Assembly (NCBI GenBank): GCA_963697675.1
Contig: CAVOOW010000008.1
Location: 124,001-188,000 of the forward strand
Direction: 5' to 3'
DNA: 64,000 bases
Source: CAVOOW01 sp963697675
Lineage (GTDB): Bacteria; Actinomycetota; Actinomycetes; JACCUZ01
A program made the translations under genes and the position numbers. Under the pieces are notes generated by a model. That model was not told the DNA's origin, ran no database searches, and saw only the letters and a list, made by a program, of their open reading frames with translations. Every line of letters starts with the position of its first letter. The stretch's first letter is position 1. Below are positions 17,970 to 28,981 of the stretch, one piece after another.

Positions 17970-19212
17970 TCAGGTTGCTCGGGTGCGCTTGGGTTTGCTG
18001 GGAGGGCTGGCTGGTTTCTTGTCAGGCGCCTCAGTTGCGGGACCGATGATGACTCGCAGGGTCGCCGCCGCGACGGGCAGCAGCGCCAGAGTAGCGGCGA
18101 TCACCGTCGATGTCGCCGCTGACCTCGACCTCGGCGTCGAGCACCAGCACGTCACCCGGATCCAGGGTGACCGTGGCTGGTAGCCGGAAGATCGCGTCGA
18201 CGGCCGTGTCCTCACGTTCCGTCTCGGTGTCCCCTGACAGGAGCGGCGACAGGTCAGGGTCACGACGGAGGCGGGCTCGCGCGTACGACGCAATCGCCAG
18301 GCGCGCGTTCCCGGTGTTGCGCGTGACCAACCGGACCGACGTCACCCCCGCATCGATGAAGATCCGCGAGGGCGTGAGCTCGAGGGAGGGACTGCTGGAC
18401 ACGTGCAGGGTGGCGTCGATCTCGTGGCCCGCGATGTCGAGCGTCGCGTGGTACTCACCGGCTGGGGTGCCTGCCGGCAGGGCCAGCGATGCCGTCACCG
18501 GCAGGCTCGCGCCCGGCGGCAGTCGTCCACCGAGCTGTCCCGCGGCGGGCTGGGCTGGCAGGTCGTGCTTTCGTACGACGAAGCCGTGCAGGCTCGCGCG
18601 CTCCGGCCCCGCGTTGGTGATGTGCAGCTCGCCGCGCAGCCTGCCGGGTGATCCGGCCAGGATCAGCGGGCCGTCGCGCGCCGGCCGGACGACGAGGTCC
18701 GGCAGCAGGCTGGCCTGCCTCACGAACCCACCCGGATCTGCACGCCGCCGGCCGTCACGCTTGGGTCGACCGCCGTGGTGTCCCCCGTGCCGGTCCTGAT
18801 GAGTCGAGCCCATCACGAGCGGGCGAGCCGGCGCCGGCTCGACGAGAGTCGTGCTCTCCCCGCACCAGGAGATCGCGGCAAGCTCGACGCCGAACAGGCT
18901 GAAGCCGACGCGCTGCTCCCAGGGGCTGCGGACCACGGTGGGGGCAACCGGTGCCAGCTCGATGCGGACACAGCTGTCGACCGCGACCGGCTCGAGGTCG
19001 ATCGTCGAGGCCGTCGTCGAGGTCGTCGTCACCGGGTCCAGGGTCAGTCTGGCCGTCGCGTCGCTGTGCAGCGTGACATCGCTCTCGCTGTTCAGCGTCG
19101 TCCCACCGTGCAGGGTGGTGTCGACATTGATGTTGTCCAGACCGTCAAGGTGCACGTCGGAGTCGACGTCGACCGAGCCGGAGTTGTTGACGTCGACGGA
19201 GTAGTCGGCCAT
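17970..19212 (-). CDS. Unknown protein with beta-rich (CARDB-like) repeats and Lys/Pro tail (one frame break)
   Basis: A protein of about 413 aa, not recognised. ATG 19212 gives MADYSVDVNNSGSVDVD, and the first 70 residues are an Asp/Ser/Thr-rich repetitive strand pattern (VDVNNSG, VDVDSDV, DGLDNINVDTT, LNSESDVTLHSD). A His/Gly/Arg linker (HQDRHGGHHGGRPKRDGRRR) leads into two Ig-like units: GRLRGELHITNAGPERASL to GEYHATLDIAGHEIDATL, and LELTPSRIFIDAGVTSVRL to the end. Deleting C18108 (ATCGACGG to ATCACGG in the sense strand) joins EVSGDIT to VIAATLALLPVAAATLRVIIG and a KPASPPSKPKRTRAT tail ending at 17970. It is 20 bp from the upstream gene and 16 bp from the next. Confidence 0.65.
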
Positions 19213-19232
19213 GTCGCTCCTCGCCCGCCGCG

Positions 19233-20459
19233 CTAGCCGGCCGGGCTGATCAGGTGGCTGTGGTGGAACCCGAGGCGGGGATCCGACCAGGGGGAAAGGG
19301 TCCGGTCGTACTCCTGCAGCTCGGGCATCGGCACTCGCAGTCGGACGGCCATCGACGGGTAGTCGTAGACCGTGATGGTGTTGAGCCCGCGGTTGGCTGT
19401 GAAGATCAGCGTCTGGTCGGCCGAGAGCTGGCAGCCGTAGACGGAGTCGAGCAACGACCCCCGGCTGATGCGCAGGGCGTTGAGGAAGTGCCGGCTGTTC
19501 GTCACGGGTGAGCCGCGCGAGAAGGCATCGACGAACTGCGTTGCCGCGGCTCGTCCGTGTCGCGCCTGGGTGATCACGTCGGGGCGTTCGTCCACGATGC
19601 GGAACTCCGCGAACGACTCGAGGTCGAGCAGCACGATGCTCTGGCTGCCGCCGGTGCAGAAGATGAGCTCCGTCGAGGACACCGTGACGTCGGAGTTGAT
19701 GTGCGCCGGGACCTCGCGGCCCGCGGTCCAGTGCCGCACCACCTCGCCCGTCTCCGCATCGATCTCGTAGACGTACTCCTTGAAGAACGACATCCCCCAC
19801 TCGTGGTAGTCACGCCCGTCCTGCGGCGCCACCCGGAAGGAGAGCGCGTAGAACAGGTCGTCGGTGGGGTGGGCCGCCACGTGCCAGCAGGTGGTGGGCA
19901 GGGCGACCCGACGCGCCACTCCGGTGCGCAGGTCCAGCACTCCGACCTCGCGGGCCTCGCCGTGGTCGGGGTGGTCCATCCCGCCGTACACGACATAACG
20001 ACCCGACGCCGTGCGCTTCATCGCGTGTGGAAGTTTGAGGTGATGTGGACCGATCCGCTCGGCCTTTTTCAACAGATTGATGTCGAATCGCCACAAGTGC
20101 TCGCCGATCGCCGTGACGAACTGCACGTCGTCGAGCCACACCAGATGCGTGCTCGATTTCAACGAGTGATCGGTCACCTCGAAGCGCAGCGTCGAGACAC
20201 GGTCGGACTCGTCGAGCGAGGCAGGGTCGTAGAAGACGAGATGCTGTCCGGTGTTCCCCAGGAAGCCCGCCGTGTGCTCCGGGCTGACCGAGACGGCATG
20301 CCCCCCGGCCACGCCGGAGAAGTAGGAAACCTTGTAGGCATAGGAGTTGTCGGCGGGGTCGTAGCGAAAGACGCACACCCCCGCGCGACCTTCGAGCCCA
20401 TTCAGCCCACTGCCGTCCAGTGCGACGTGGAAGGAATAGGGATAGCTGCGCGCTGCCAT
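19233..20459 (-). CDS. Beta-propeller-like protein of unknown function
   Basis: A 408-aa protein, the first gene of the four-gene operon. ATG 20459 is preceded by AAAGGGTGG, a better start than the upstream ATG at 20504. Repeating strand patterns such as HLVFYDPASLDESDRVSTL, GVLDLRTGVARRVALP, YVYEIDAETGEVVRHW, SIVLLDLESFAEFRIVD and LNTITVYDYPSMAVRLRVP look like WD40/NHL-type blades, about six or seven. Conserved-looking His residues (TCWHVAAHPTDD, GFHHSHL) could line a metal site, but that is speculation. No signal peptide. The promoter lies in the 152-bp region divergent from the permease gene. Confidence 0.7.
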   Translation of the reverse strand: MAARSYPYSFHVALDGSGLNGLEGRAGVCVFRYDPADNSYAYKVSYFSGVAGGHAVSVSPEHTAGFLGNTGQHLVFYDPASLDESDRVSTLRFEVTDHSLKSSTHLVWLDDVQFVTAIGEHLWRFDINLLKKAERIGPHHLKLPHAMKRTASGRYVVYGGMDHPDHGEAREVGVLDLRTGVARRVALPTTCWHVAAHPTDDLFYALSFRVAPQDGRDYHEWGMSFFKEYVYEIDAETGEVVRHWTAGREVPAHINSDVTVSSTELIFCTGGSQSIVLLDLESFAEFRIVDERPDVITQARHGRAAATQFVDAFSRGSPVTNSRHFLNALRISRGSLLDSVYGCQLSADQTLIFTANRGLNTITVYDYPSMAVRLRVPMPELQEYDRTLSPWSDPRLGFHHSHLISPAG

Positions 20460-20611
20460 CAACCACCCTTTTCTCTCGTCGAAAAGTCTAGGAGCAAGGG
20501 ACACACATGGCCAGGAACGATCTTCAAAAAGAAACCGTTGTATCCCTCTCCGCTCCGCGAGATCCGGGCGTATGGTCCCTGAGGCACTGCCGGAGCTAGG
20601 AGGACGAGCCG

Positions 20612-22265
20612 ATGAGCCAAGACCACCCCGTTCACGTACATCCGGCCCCTGGACACCTGCACCGAACCGTCGGCTTCTACGGCCTGATGTTCGTCTCCCT
20701 CGGCTCGATCATCGGCTCCGGTTGGTTGCTCGGAGCACTCAATGCCGCCGAGGCCGCTGGACCCGCATCGATCATCTCCTGGATCCTTGCTGCCGCGATG
20801 CTCACGGTGCTCGCGCTCGACCTACGCCGAGCTCGGCGGTGCCTACCCCGTGGCCGGCGGTACGGGACGGTTCCCGTACTTCTCGCACGGTCCGCTCGCG
20901 GGCTTCGTTGCCGGCTGGACGTCCTGGCTGCAGGCCGTCGCGATCGCGCCCATCGAGGTCCTTGCTGCGATCACCTATGTCAACAGCATCAAGAGCGTCA
21001 ATGAGAACTTCGCGATGCTGCACAGCACCGGCGCGAAGGCCGGTCTGCTGAACGGACGCGGGCTCGTCGTCGCGGTCCTTCTCATGATCCTTTTCACCGC
21101 GATGAACCTGGCCGGCGCCAAGTTCATGTCCGAGAGCAACGTCCTCGTCGTCATCTGGAAGACCGCCATCCCCATCCTGGCCATCGTCGTCGTGGCGTCG
21201 CTGTCCTTCCACCCCAGCAACTTCACCGCAGGCGGAGGGTTCGCGCCGTTCGGCGTGCACGGGATCTTCGCGGCGTTGCCGGCAGGCGTGGTGTTCGCGT
21301 TACAGGGGTTCGAGCAATGTGTTCAGCTGGCCGGCGAGGCGAAGAACCCCAAGAAGGACCTGTCCCGGGCCCTCATCATCGCCATGGCGATCGGGGCGAC
21401 GCTCTACACCCTGCTGCAGGTCGCGTTCATCGCCGGCATCGACCCGGCCCACGTGGCAGACAACTGGAAGTCACCGCTGGGCGGCGACCCGTCGGACTAC
21501 GGCGCGTGGTACACCCTTGCGCTCGCCGTCGGCGCCGGCTGGCTGGCGACCCTCCTGATCATCGATGCGGTCGTCTCCCCGGCGGGCACCGGCATCGTCT
21601 ACCTCGGCACGACCGCACGACTGTCCTACGCGCTCGGCGAGGAAGAGGAGATGCCCGGGTTCCTGAGCCAGGTCGACAAGCGCGGAACCCCCGTGAACTC
21701 GATCCTGGTGGCTGCGGTGGTCGGCATAGCGTGCTTCGGCCCGTTCCCCAGCTGGAACAAGCTGGTGGGCGTCGTCACGGGTGCAACGGCGATCATGTAC
21801 GCGTTCGCCCCCGTCTCGCTTGCTGCACTGCACAGGAAGGACGGCGAGCGCGAACGGCCCTACCGGATGCCGTCGCCGAAGATCCTGCTGCCCGCGGGCT
21901 TCTGCTCGGCGAACCTGATCCTCTACTGGGGCGGTTTCGACTACACGTGGAAGCTGGCCGTCGCACTGATCGTGGGTCTCATTCTCTTCAGCATCGGCGC
22001 AGGTCGAGCCGGCACCGACGTGATGAGCATGCTGCGCAGCGCTTTCTGGATCGGTCCCTGGATCCTGGGCATGGTCCTCATCGGTCTAGCAGGGCGTTAT
22101 GGCGACGGCAGCAAGAGCTGGCTGCCGGAATGGATCGACCTGTTGGTGGTCATCGGGTTCAGCCTGGTGATCTTCTACTGGGCGGTCCAGGAGACGATGC
22201 CGAGGGCCAAGGTGCAGGAAGCCATCGCCAAGGACTCCCACCAGATCGACTACGTGGGGGTCTGA
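20612..22265 (+). CDS. APC-superfamily amino-acid permease (one frame break)
   Basis: An inner-membrane amino-acid/polyamine transporter of about 550 aa and 12 or more TM segments. The ATG at 20612 leads into a His/Pro N-terminus and TM1 with GSIIGSGWLLGAL, the APC TM1 glycine motif. Deleting G20819 (CTCGACC to CTCACC) joins MLTVLAL to TYAELGGAYPVAGGTGRF, the conserved TM2-3 loop. Later FALQGFEQCVQLAGEAKNP matches the TM6 to loop signature. The C-terminus is KDSHQIDYVGV. Ribosome site CTAGGAGGACG precedes it. It is followed 4 bp later by a secreted phosphoesterase gene. Substrate unknown. Confidence 0.88.
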
Positions 22266-22269
22266 GCGC

Positions 22270-23874
22270 GTGTCCCGCAGGGCGATCGCTTCGGTTACCG
22301 CCGCGTTCGTCGCGGGCGCCCTGGCGATCGCCACACCCTCGTACGCGGGAAATTCCGTTCCTGCGTACGAGGCCGGTCACGCAGGTCCGTCCGGCGGTCC
22401 GGTCCAGCTCTCGGTCATGTCGCAGAACATCTTCTACGGCGGCGATGACTACGACCTGAGCACGGGAGACTTCTGCGCGGTCAGTGACGGCTGCCCGCGG
22501 GCGCTGCATCGGCTCGCGGGCGTCATCAAGAAGGCCGGCGCCGATGTGGTCGGGGTGCAGGAGGCCGAGCGGAACACCCGGCGACTGGCCCGGCTGCTGG
22601 GTTGGTACGCCAGCCCGCGCGCCCACGTGATCTCCCGCTTCCCGATCGTCGACCCGCCAGGCTCCGGTGGGGTCTACGTCTTCGTCGAGCCGACACCCGG
22701 ACGGGTGGTGGCGGTCGCGAACATGCACCTGCCGTCGACGCCCTACGGGCCCTACGAGGTGCGTGACGGCGCGACGGCGGCACAGCTGAAGAAGGTGGAG
22801 CTCGAGACCCGGATGCCGGCGATCATCGAGCCGCTCGGCGTCCTGAAAAGGCTGATGGCCAGAGGGATTCCCGTTGTGGTGACAGGGGACTTCAACAGTC
22901 CGTCGCACCTGGACTGGACCCCCGCAGTCTCGGCCGTGCGGCCAGAGGTCCCGTACCCGTTCGTCTGGCCGGTGAGCAAGGCGCTGGCAGACGCGGGGCT
23001 GGTCGACTCCTACCGCGAGGTGCACCCCGACCCGGTCGCGACGCCCGGCTTCACCTGGACGCCGGGAGGTCCGGAGACCGACCCGCACGAGGTCTTCGAC
23101 CGCATCGACTGGGTGCTCCACTCGCCGGGCATCACGGCCAACCAGAGCCGGTTGGTCGGCGAGGTCGGCGGCGCGGACGTCGACGTTGCCGTGGCGCCCC
23201 CGTACCCCTCCGACCATCGAGGGGTCGTGTCGACGCTCGACGTCGCCCTCGCTCAGTCGCCTGTGCTGGTGGCGGTCTCGAACCGGCGCGTGATCAAGAA
23301 CAAGCGACTGGCCGTCACCTTCCACGCGCCCGGGCAGCCGGGCGAGCAGGTGCGGTTGGTGCGACACCGCTCGCACGGCCGCACTCACGCCGTGCGGTCG
23401 AAGCCCACCGGCCCGTCGGGGACCCGCGACGGCACGGTGACCTTCGGTTCGAAGCGGCTCAAGCCGGGACGCTATGACGCCCGGCTCAAGTCCGCGGGCG
23501 GGAAAACGCTGTCGCACACAGCGTTCTGGGTCTACACGCGAGGCAGCCACGCCACGGTCGAACCACGTCGGCAGGAGTTCCGGGTCGGCCAGCCGATCAA
23601 GGTGCACTGGACTCGTGCACCCGGCATGGGTCTGGACTGGATCGGCATCTTCCGCTGCCATCGCGTGAAGTGCGCGGGCAACGGCGGCTACCTGCTCTAC
23701 ACGTACACACGCACGAAGATCGTGGGCAACGGTGCGATCGGGCCGAGCGCCGCGACCCTCGAAGGTGCGGTGTCGTGGCCGCTCCCCGCCGGCAAGTACG
23801 TCGTGCGGCTGCTCGTCGACGACAGCTATGTCTCGATCGCGCACTCGCGGCACTTCAGGATCCGAGGGACCTGA
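22270..23874 (+). CDS. Secreted endonuclease/exonuclease/phosphatase-family protein
   Basis: A 534-aa exported protein starting at GTG 22270. A signal peptide (RRAIASVTAAFVAGALAIA, cleavage after TPSYA) is followed by a DNase I-like EEP domain: SVMSQNIFYGG, GVQEAERN (metal Glu), NMHLPS, VTGDFNSPSHLDW, DRIDWVLHS and SDHRGVVST, which are the catalytic Asp/Asn/His positions. The C-terminal third holds two beta-sandwich-like modules without known catalytic residues. Substrates of this family range from nucleic acids to phospholipids and inositol phosphates; nothing here separates them. It lies 4 bp after the permease gene. Confidence 0.85.
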   Translation: MSRRAIASVTAAFVAGALAIATPSYAGNSVPAYEAGHAGPSGGPVQLSVMSQNIFYGGDDYDLSTGDFCAVSDGCPRALHRLAGVIKKAGADVVGVQEAERNTRRLARLLGWYASPRAHVISRFPIVDPPGSGGVYVFVEPTPGRVVAVANMHLPSTPYGPYEVRDGATAAQLKKVELETRMPAIIEPLGVLKRLMARGIPVVVTGDFNSPSHLDWTPAVSAVRPEVPYPFVWPVSKALADAGLVDSYREVHPDPVATPGFTWTPGGPETDPHEVFDRIDWVLHSPGITANQSRLVGEVGGADVDVAVAPPYPSDHRGVVSTLDVALAQSPVLVAVSNRRVIKNKRLAVTFHAPGQPGEQVRLVRHRSHGRTHAVRSKPTGPSGTRDGTVTFGSKRLKPGRYDARLKSAGGKTLSHTAFWVYTRGSHATVEPRRQEFRVGQPIKVHWTRAPGMGLDWIGIFRCHRVKCAGNGGYLLYTYTRTKIVGNGAIGPSAATLEGAVSWPLPAGKYVVRLLVDDSYVSIAHSRHFRIRGT

Positions 23875-23972
23875 CTGCCGGCCGGTTGCGGTCGCTCTCG
23901 AACGCCTCCGGGGCGGCGGCGCAGGCTCGCGCCCACACCGCGTCCCACGTCGTGCCTGGTTTGACGAGCGTC

Positions 23973-24986
23973 TCAGCGGAGGTCGAAGACGATACGGGCC
24001 TTGACGTGACCCTTCTCGACCTCTTCGAAGCACTCGTTGACCTCGTCGAGCTTGTGGGTCTCGCGGATCACCCGGGTGCGGCCCTGGGCGTGGATCGCGT
24101 AGACCTCGGCCAGGTCTTTCCGCGTCCCCACGATGGACCCCAGGATGGTGATGCCGTTCAACACCGTCTCGAAGATCGGCAGCTTCACGAAGTTGTCCGC
24201 AGGCAGCGCGACGAACACGAGCGTCCCGCCGCGACGCAGGGCGCTGAACGCCTGCTCGAAAGCCTTCGGCGCGACGGCCACGGAGATCGCCGCGTGCGCT
24301 CCACCGAGCGCCTTGATGGCCGCGACCGGGTCCTCGGTCAGGGCGTTGACGACGTGGTCGGCGCCCAGCTCCTTGGCGAGCTCCAGCTTCTCGTCGCTGA
24401 TGTCCACCGCGACCACGGTTGCTCCGCTGATCTTGGCGTACTGGAGGGCGAGGTGGCCGAGGCCGCCGATGCCGAACACCGCGACGAGCTGACCGGGCCG
24501 AGCCCCGGAGAGCTTCACGGCCTTGTACGTCGTCACTCCGGCGCACGTCAGCACGGCCGCGTCCATGGGGTCCACCGCGTCGGGGACCTGGGCCACGTAC
24601 GCCGCCTTCGCCACGGCATATTCGGCGTACGAGCCGTTGATGCCATAGCCGGTGTTGACCTGCTTCTCACACAGCGTCTCCCATCCGTCGACGCAGTAGT
24701 CGCAGACTCCACACGCCTCGCCGAGCCACGGCATGGCAACCCGGTCGCCGACCTGCGGGGTGCTGACGCCCGGCCCGACCTCCTCGACGATCCCGACGCC
24801 CTCGTGACCAGGGATGAACGGAGGGGTCGGCTTGACCGGCCAGTCACCGTGGGCCGCGTGGATGTCGGTGTGACACAGGCCAGCGGTCTCGACCTTGACG
24901 AGCACCTCGCCAGGGCCGGGTCGAGGCTTCGGCACATCTTCGAGGCTCAGCGACTTGGTGAAGTCATGAACGACGGCGGCCTTCAT
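23973..24986 (-). CDS. adhP: Zinc-dependent alcohol dehydrogenase, AdhP type
   Basis: A 337-aa NAD-dependent alcohol dehydrogenase that oxidises ethanol or other primary alcohols (or reduces aldehydes). Catalytic zinc ligands are in AGLCHTDIHAAHGDWP and PGHEGVGIVEEVG; the structural zinc Cys lie in GEACGVCDYCVDGWETLCEKQ; the nucleotide motif is AVFGIGGLGHLALQYAKISG. Length and sequence match bacterial AdhP. ATG 24986 follows AAGGAGATCACC. It lies 56 bp downstream of the aldehyde dehydrogenase gene, with the GAF regulator before that, so the pair converts alcohol to aldehyde to acid. Confidence 0.93.
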   Translation of the reverse strand: MKAAVVHDFTKSLSLEDVPKPRPGPGEVLVKVETAGLCHTDIHAAHGDWPVKPTPPFIPGHEGVGIVEEVGPGVSTPQVGDRVAMPWLGEACGVCDYCVDGWETLCEKQVNTGYGINGSYAEYAVAKAAYVAQVPDAVDPMDAAVLTCAGVTTYKAVKLSGARPGQLVAVFGIGGLGHLALQYAKISGATVVAVDISDEKLELAKELGADHVVNALTEDPVAAIKALGGAHAAISVAVAPKAFEQAFSALRRGGTLVFVALPADNFVKLPIFETVLNGITILGSIVGTRKDLAEVYAIHAQGRTRVIRETHKLDEVNECFEEVEKGHVKARIVFDLR

Positions 24987-25042
24987 GGTGATCTCCTTGC
25001 GTCGAAGTGAGGACAGAGGTTGTCGTGCCGGGCTGACACGGC

Positions 25043-26566
<1,524 letters not shown>

Positions 26567-26619
26567 CTGATGAACTCCCTCCACGCAGCCCCGGCGGTGT
26601 CCGAGGCATTTCGAGGAGG

Positions 26620-28005
26620 TTAAGTAGCGCGACGTTGCAAGTAGGTTGCACGTGAGGGCGGGACCCACAGGTCACGGCGCGACAGCACCGGATCCGCTGC
26701 TTCGAGGCGCTGCAACCGGGCAATCACCGTTGTCCTGCGTGACGACGCGCGCGGGAGGAGGGCCAGACAGCGCTCCCACAGCTCGACGTCGTCCCATCCC
26801 TCCGGGGTCTGCGCGAAGGCGAAGAGAGGATCGACGCGCGAGGTCTGCAGCAGCGCCTGCCGCAGCTCAGCCCGAAAGTCTTCGCGAATCTCGACGATGC
26901 CGGGCGAGGTCGAACCCGGAAGCACGGGTCCGGGGTAGGCAGCCAGAGCACGGCGCAGCGAACCTCGACGTACCAGGGAACGCACGTCCTCGAAGTCCGA
27001 CGTGAGGTCGACGGCGATGCGGTAGGGACGCGAGCTGATGAAGCCTTCCCCGAGGTGGTGGCGCAGCCGCGACATCTCCGCCCGGATGGTCACGGGGGCG
27101 GATTCGCTCTCCGACAGGTGTGAGGACAGCTGTTCGACGGACAGCCCGGCCGGATGCGTCATGATCAACAGCAACAGTTCGGCATGGCGCTGGCTCAGCC
27201 GAATGGTGCCTGACGGGCCGGACAGGATCGCGTCATCCCGACCGAGGACCTCCATCCGGCTGCTGGAACGCGCGGCTGAACGCTTTCGGGAAGTACGTGA
27301 GCCGGCCGCGGCGTTCTTCGGCTGGCGATCCGCCAGTGCGAGCAGGCGCAGCTCGGACTCGGCGGCTGCAACAGTGGCCTGGACCAGGGCTCTCGCGTGC
27401 GGCGAACCGATCTGATAGCCGCCGGTCAGGTCGATGATGCCGAGCAGCTCTCCGGTGACAGGATCATGGATCGGGGCAGCGGAACAGGTCCACGGCTGCA
27501 CGATGCGGCTGAAGTGCTCCGCTGCGAAGACTTGGACCGGACGATCGAGAGCGAGTGCGGTCCCGGGCGCGTTCGTGCCGGCGCAGTCCTCGCTCCACCG
27601 CGCACCTTCGACGAAGTTCATGGCCTCGGCGTTCGAGCGCAGCGCGTGCGCACCCTCGACCCAGAGCAGGACGCCGGTGGCGTCGGTGACCGCCATCAGG
27701 TGGCCGGAGTCCTCGGCGTCGTCGCTCAGGAGCCTGCGGATCACATGGATCACGGAGCTCAGCGGATGGGACGCCCGAAGGAGCTCGAGGTCCTGGGTCT
27801 GCAGCTCAACAGGGGCCACGGCACGATCAGGGTCCACCCCCAGCGACAGCGCTCGCTGCCACGACTCCAACACGACGGGCCGCACACCGTCGCCCCTTGC
27901 GTCAAGGTCAGACCCGAGGGTCAGGAAGGCTTCGTGAGCGCGATGCATCTCCCGCTGGCGATCCCGCGGGTCGTCGGACTCCCTCGCACCGGAACTCAAC
28001 TCCAC
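26620..28005 (-). CDS. GAF-domain transcriptional regulator (AcoR-like, without AAA+ domain)
   Basis: A 461-aa cytoplasmic regulator. The GTG at 28005 after GGAAAGA is a better start than the upstream ATG at 28095. The N-terminal half has the GAF sensor typical of AcoR/acetoin-type regulators (RPVVLESWQRALSLGVDP, then WSEDCAGTNAPGTALALDRPVQVFAAEHF and GIIDLTGGY). The C-terminal part (IRLSQRHAELLLLIMTHPAGLSVEQL, then RAEMSRLRHHLG) looks like a winged-helix domain; there is no sigma54 AAA+ module. Its position just upstream of ALDH and ADH suggests it senses an alcohol or aldehyde and activates them. Such trios are common in Rhodococcus and Mycobacterium relatives. Confidence 0.8.
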   Translation of the reverse strand: MELSSGARESDDPRDRQREMHRAHEAFLTLGSDLDARGDGVRPVVLESWQRALSLGVDPDRAVAPVELQTQDLELLRASHPLSSVIHVIRRLLSDDAEDSGHLMAVTDATGVLLWVEGAHALRSNAEAMNFVEGARWSEDCAGTNAPGTALALDRPVQVFAAEHFSRIVQPWTCSAAPIHDPVTGELLGIIDLTGGYQIGSPHARALVQATVAAAESELRLLALADRQPKNAAAGSRTSRKRSAARSSSRMEVLGRDDAILSGPSGTIRLSQRHAELLLLIMTHPAGLSVEQLSSHLSESESAPVTIRAEMSRLRHHLGEGFISSRPYRIAVDLTSDFEDVRSLVRRGSLRRALAAYPGPVLPGSTSPGIVEIREDFRAELRQALLQTSRVDPLFAFAQTPEGWDDVELWERCLALLPRASSRRTTVIARLQRLEAADPVLSRRDLWVPPSRATYLQRRAT

Positions 28006-28083
28006 AGCTCTTTCCTGACCTGACTTGCTGAGCAAGTTATACCCGAGGGAGCGCGCCGCAACCGTTCCAGCGCGGCACGCGAC

Positions 28084-28170
28084 GCTACCGGGCACGTACA
28101 GGCCTACCGGGCGACGTACACAGGCCTATCCGGGCGACGTACACAGGCCTATCCGGGCGACGTACACAGT
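28084..28170. repeat. About 3.8 tandem copies of a 22-23-bp unit over a gene 3' end
   Basis: Units at 28084-28102 (partial, 19 bp), 28103-28124 (22 bp), 28125-28147 and 28148-28170 (23 bp) share CCTATCCGGGCGACGTACAC or close variants. The unit is the last codons of the spermidine-synthase-like gene read in reverse (VYVAR then a stop). The two copies nearest the gene carry an extra A (CGGATAG), shifting the stop out of frame. This looks like replication-slippage duplication of a gene end. Confidence 0.8.
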
Positions 28171-28858
28171 GTTGGTCGCGTCGCGATCCTGCAGCGGGTT
28201 GTGGAAGCTGACGACCTCCGCCGACACCTGCGCGAACACTCCCCCGAGCACCGCCTGGTACGCAGCGTCCGGCGGGTCGTTCGACCACAGTGAGAAGACT
28301 CCACCCGGGGCAAGGTGATCGGCGAGGCGGCGCAGACCGGCGGGCTCGTAGAACGCGGCATGGCTGGGATGCAGCAGGTGGCGCGGTGAGTGGTCGATGT
28401 CGACGATGATGGCGTCGAAGCGCCGGCCGGGAGCCTGCGGGTCGAGCCCGGAACCCGCGACCATGGCGAAGAAGTCCCCGTGGACCAGCCGGCATCGTGC
28501 ATCAGAGGTCAAGGTCGCACCCACCGGGTATCAGCCCGCGCTCGTGCCAGTCGATCACCTCGCCGAGGGTCTCGACCACGAGCAACGAAGCAACGTTCGG
28601 ATCCTGCAGCACGGTCTGCGCGGTGTAGCCGAGCCCCAGCCCACCGACAACCACGTCGAGACCCTCCCCTGACAGCTCCGCCAGAGCGAGCCGGGCGACC
28701 TCGATCTCGGCCACAGTGAACAGGCTCGACATCAGGAAGTCGTCGTCGAGCTTGACCTCGTACACATCCTCGCCGCTGCCCGGATCGCGGCGGCGGCGCA
28801 GGGAGATGGCGCCCATCGGGGTCTCGCGCCAGTCGAGCTCTTCGAAGCGAGCGCTCAT
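28126..28858 (-). CDS. Spermidine-synthase-like methyltransferase-fold protein (one frame break, duplicated 3' end)
   Basis: A protein of about 243 aa with a spermine/spermidine-synthase-type Rossmann fold: MGAISLRRRRDP near the start, LDVVVGGLGLGYTAQTVLQ (nucleotide loop), LLVVETLGEVIDWHERGLIP, and after a +1 change near 28515 RLVHGDFFAMV and DAIIVDIDHSPRHLLHP. ATG 28858. The protein is shorter than true spermidine synthases and lacks the N-terminal beta domain, so polyamine synthesis is not assured. The end is unusual: the ancestral stop after TVYVAR seems displaced by the tandem repeat, adding IGLCTSPG before a stop at 28126. Confidence 0.75.
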
Positions 28859-28981
28859 GGGACTCCTGGCTTCAACTGCCCGGACGGGACTTTCGCCCCT
28901 ACCAGCACTGTCGGGGTCGTTTCATGCTCAAGGGCGAGGCGGACACCCCTGTTCGCCGCAGCGATCTGTCCGGAGGGCGTC

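Noticed and set aside
22159..24546. Long antisense ORF opposite the secreted phosphoesterase
   Set aside because: It is opposite a gene with a signal peptide and full catalytic motif set, and has shadow-like Arg/Asp/His composition.
28084..28170. CRISPR-like repeat array
   Set aside because: The units are contiguous with no spacers and correspond to gene-end codons.
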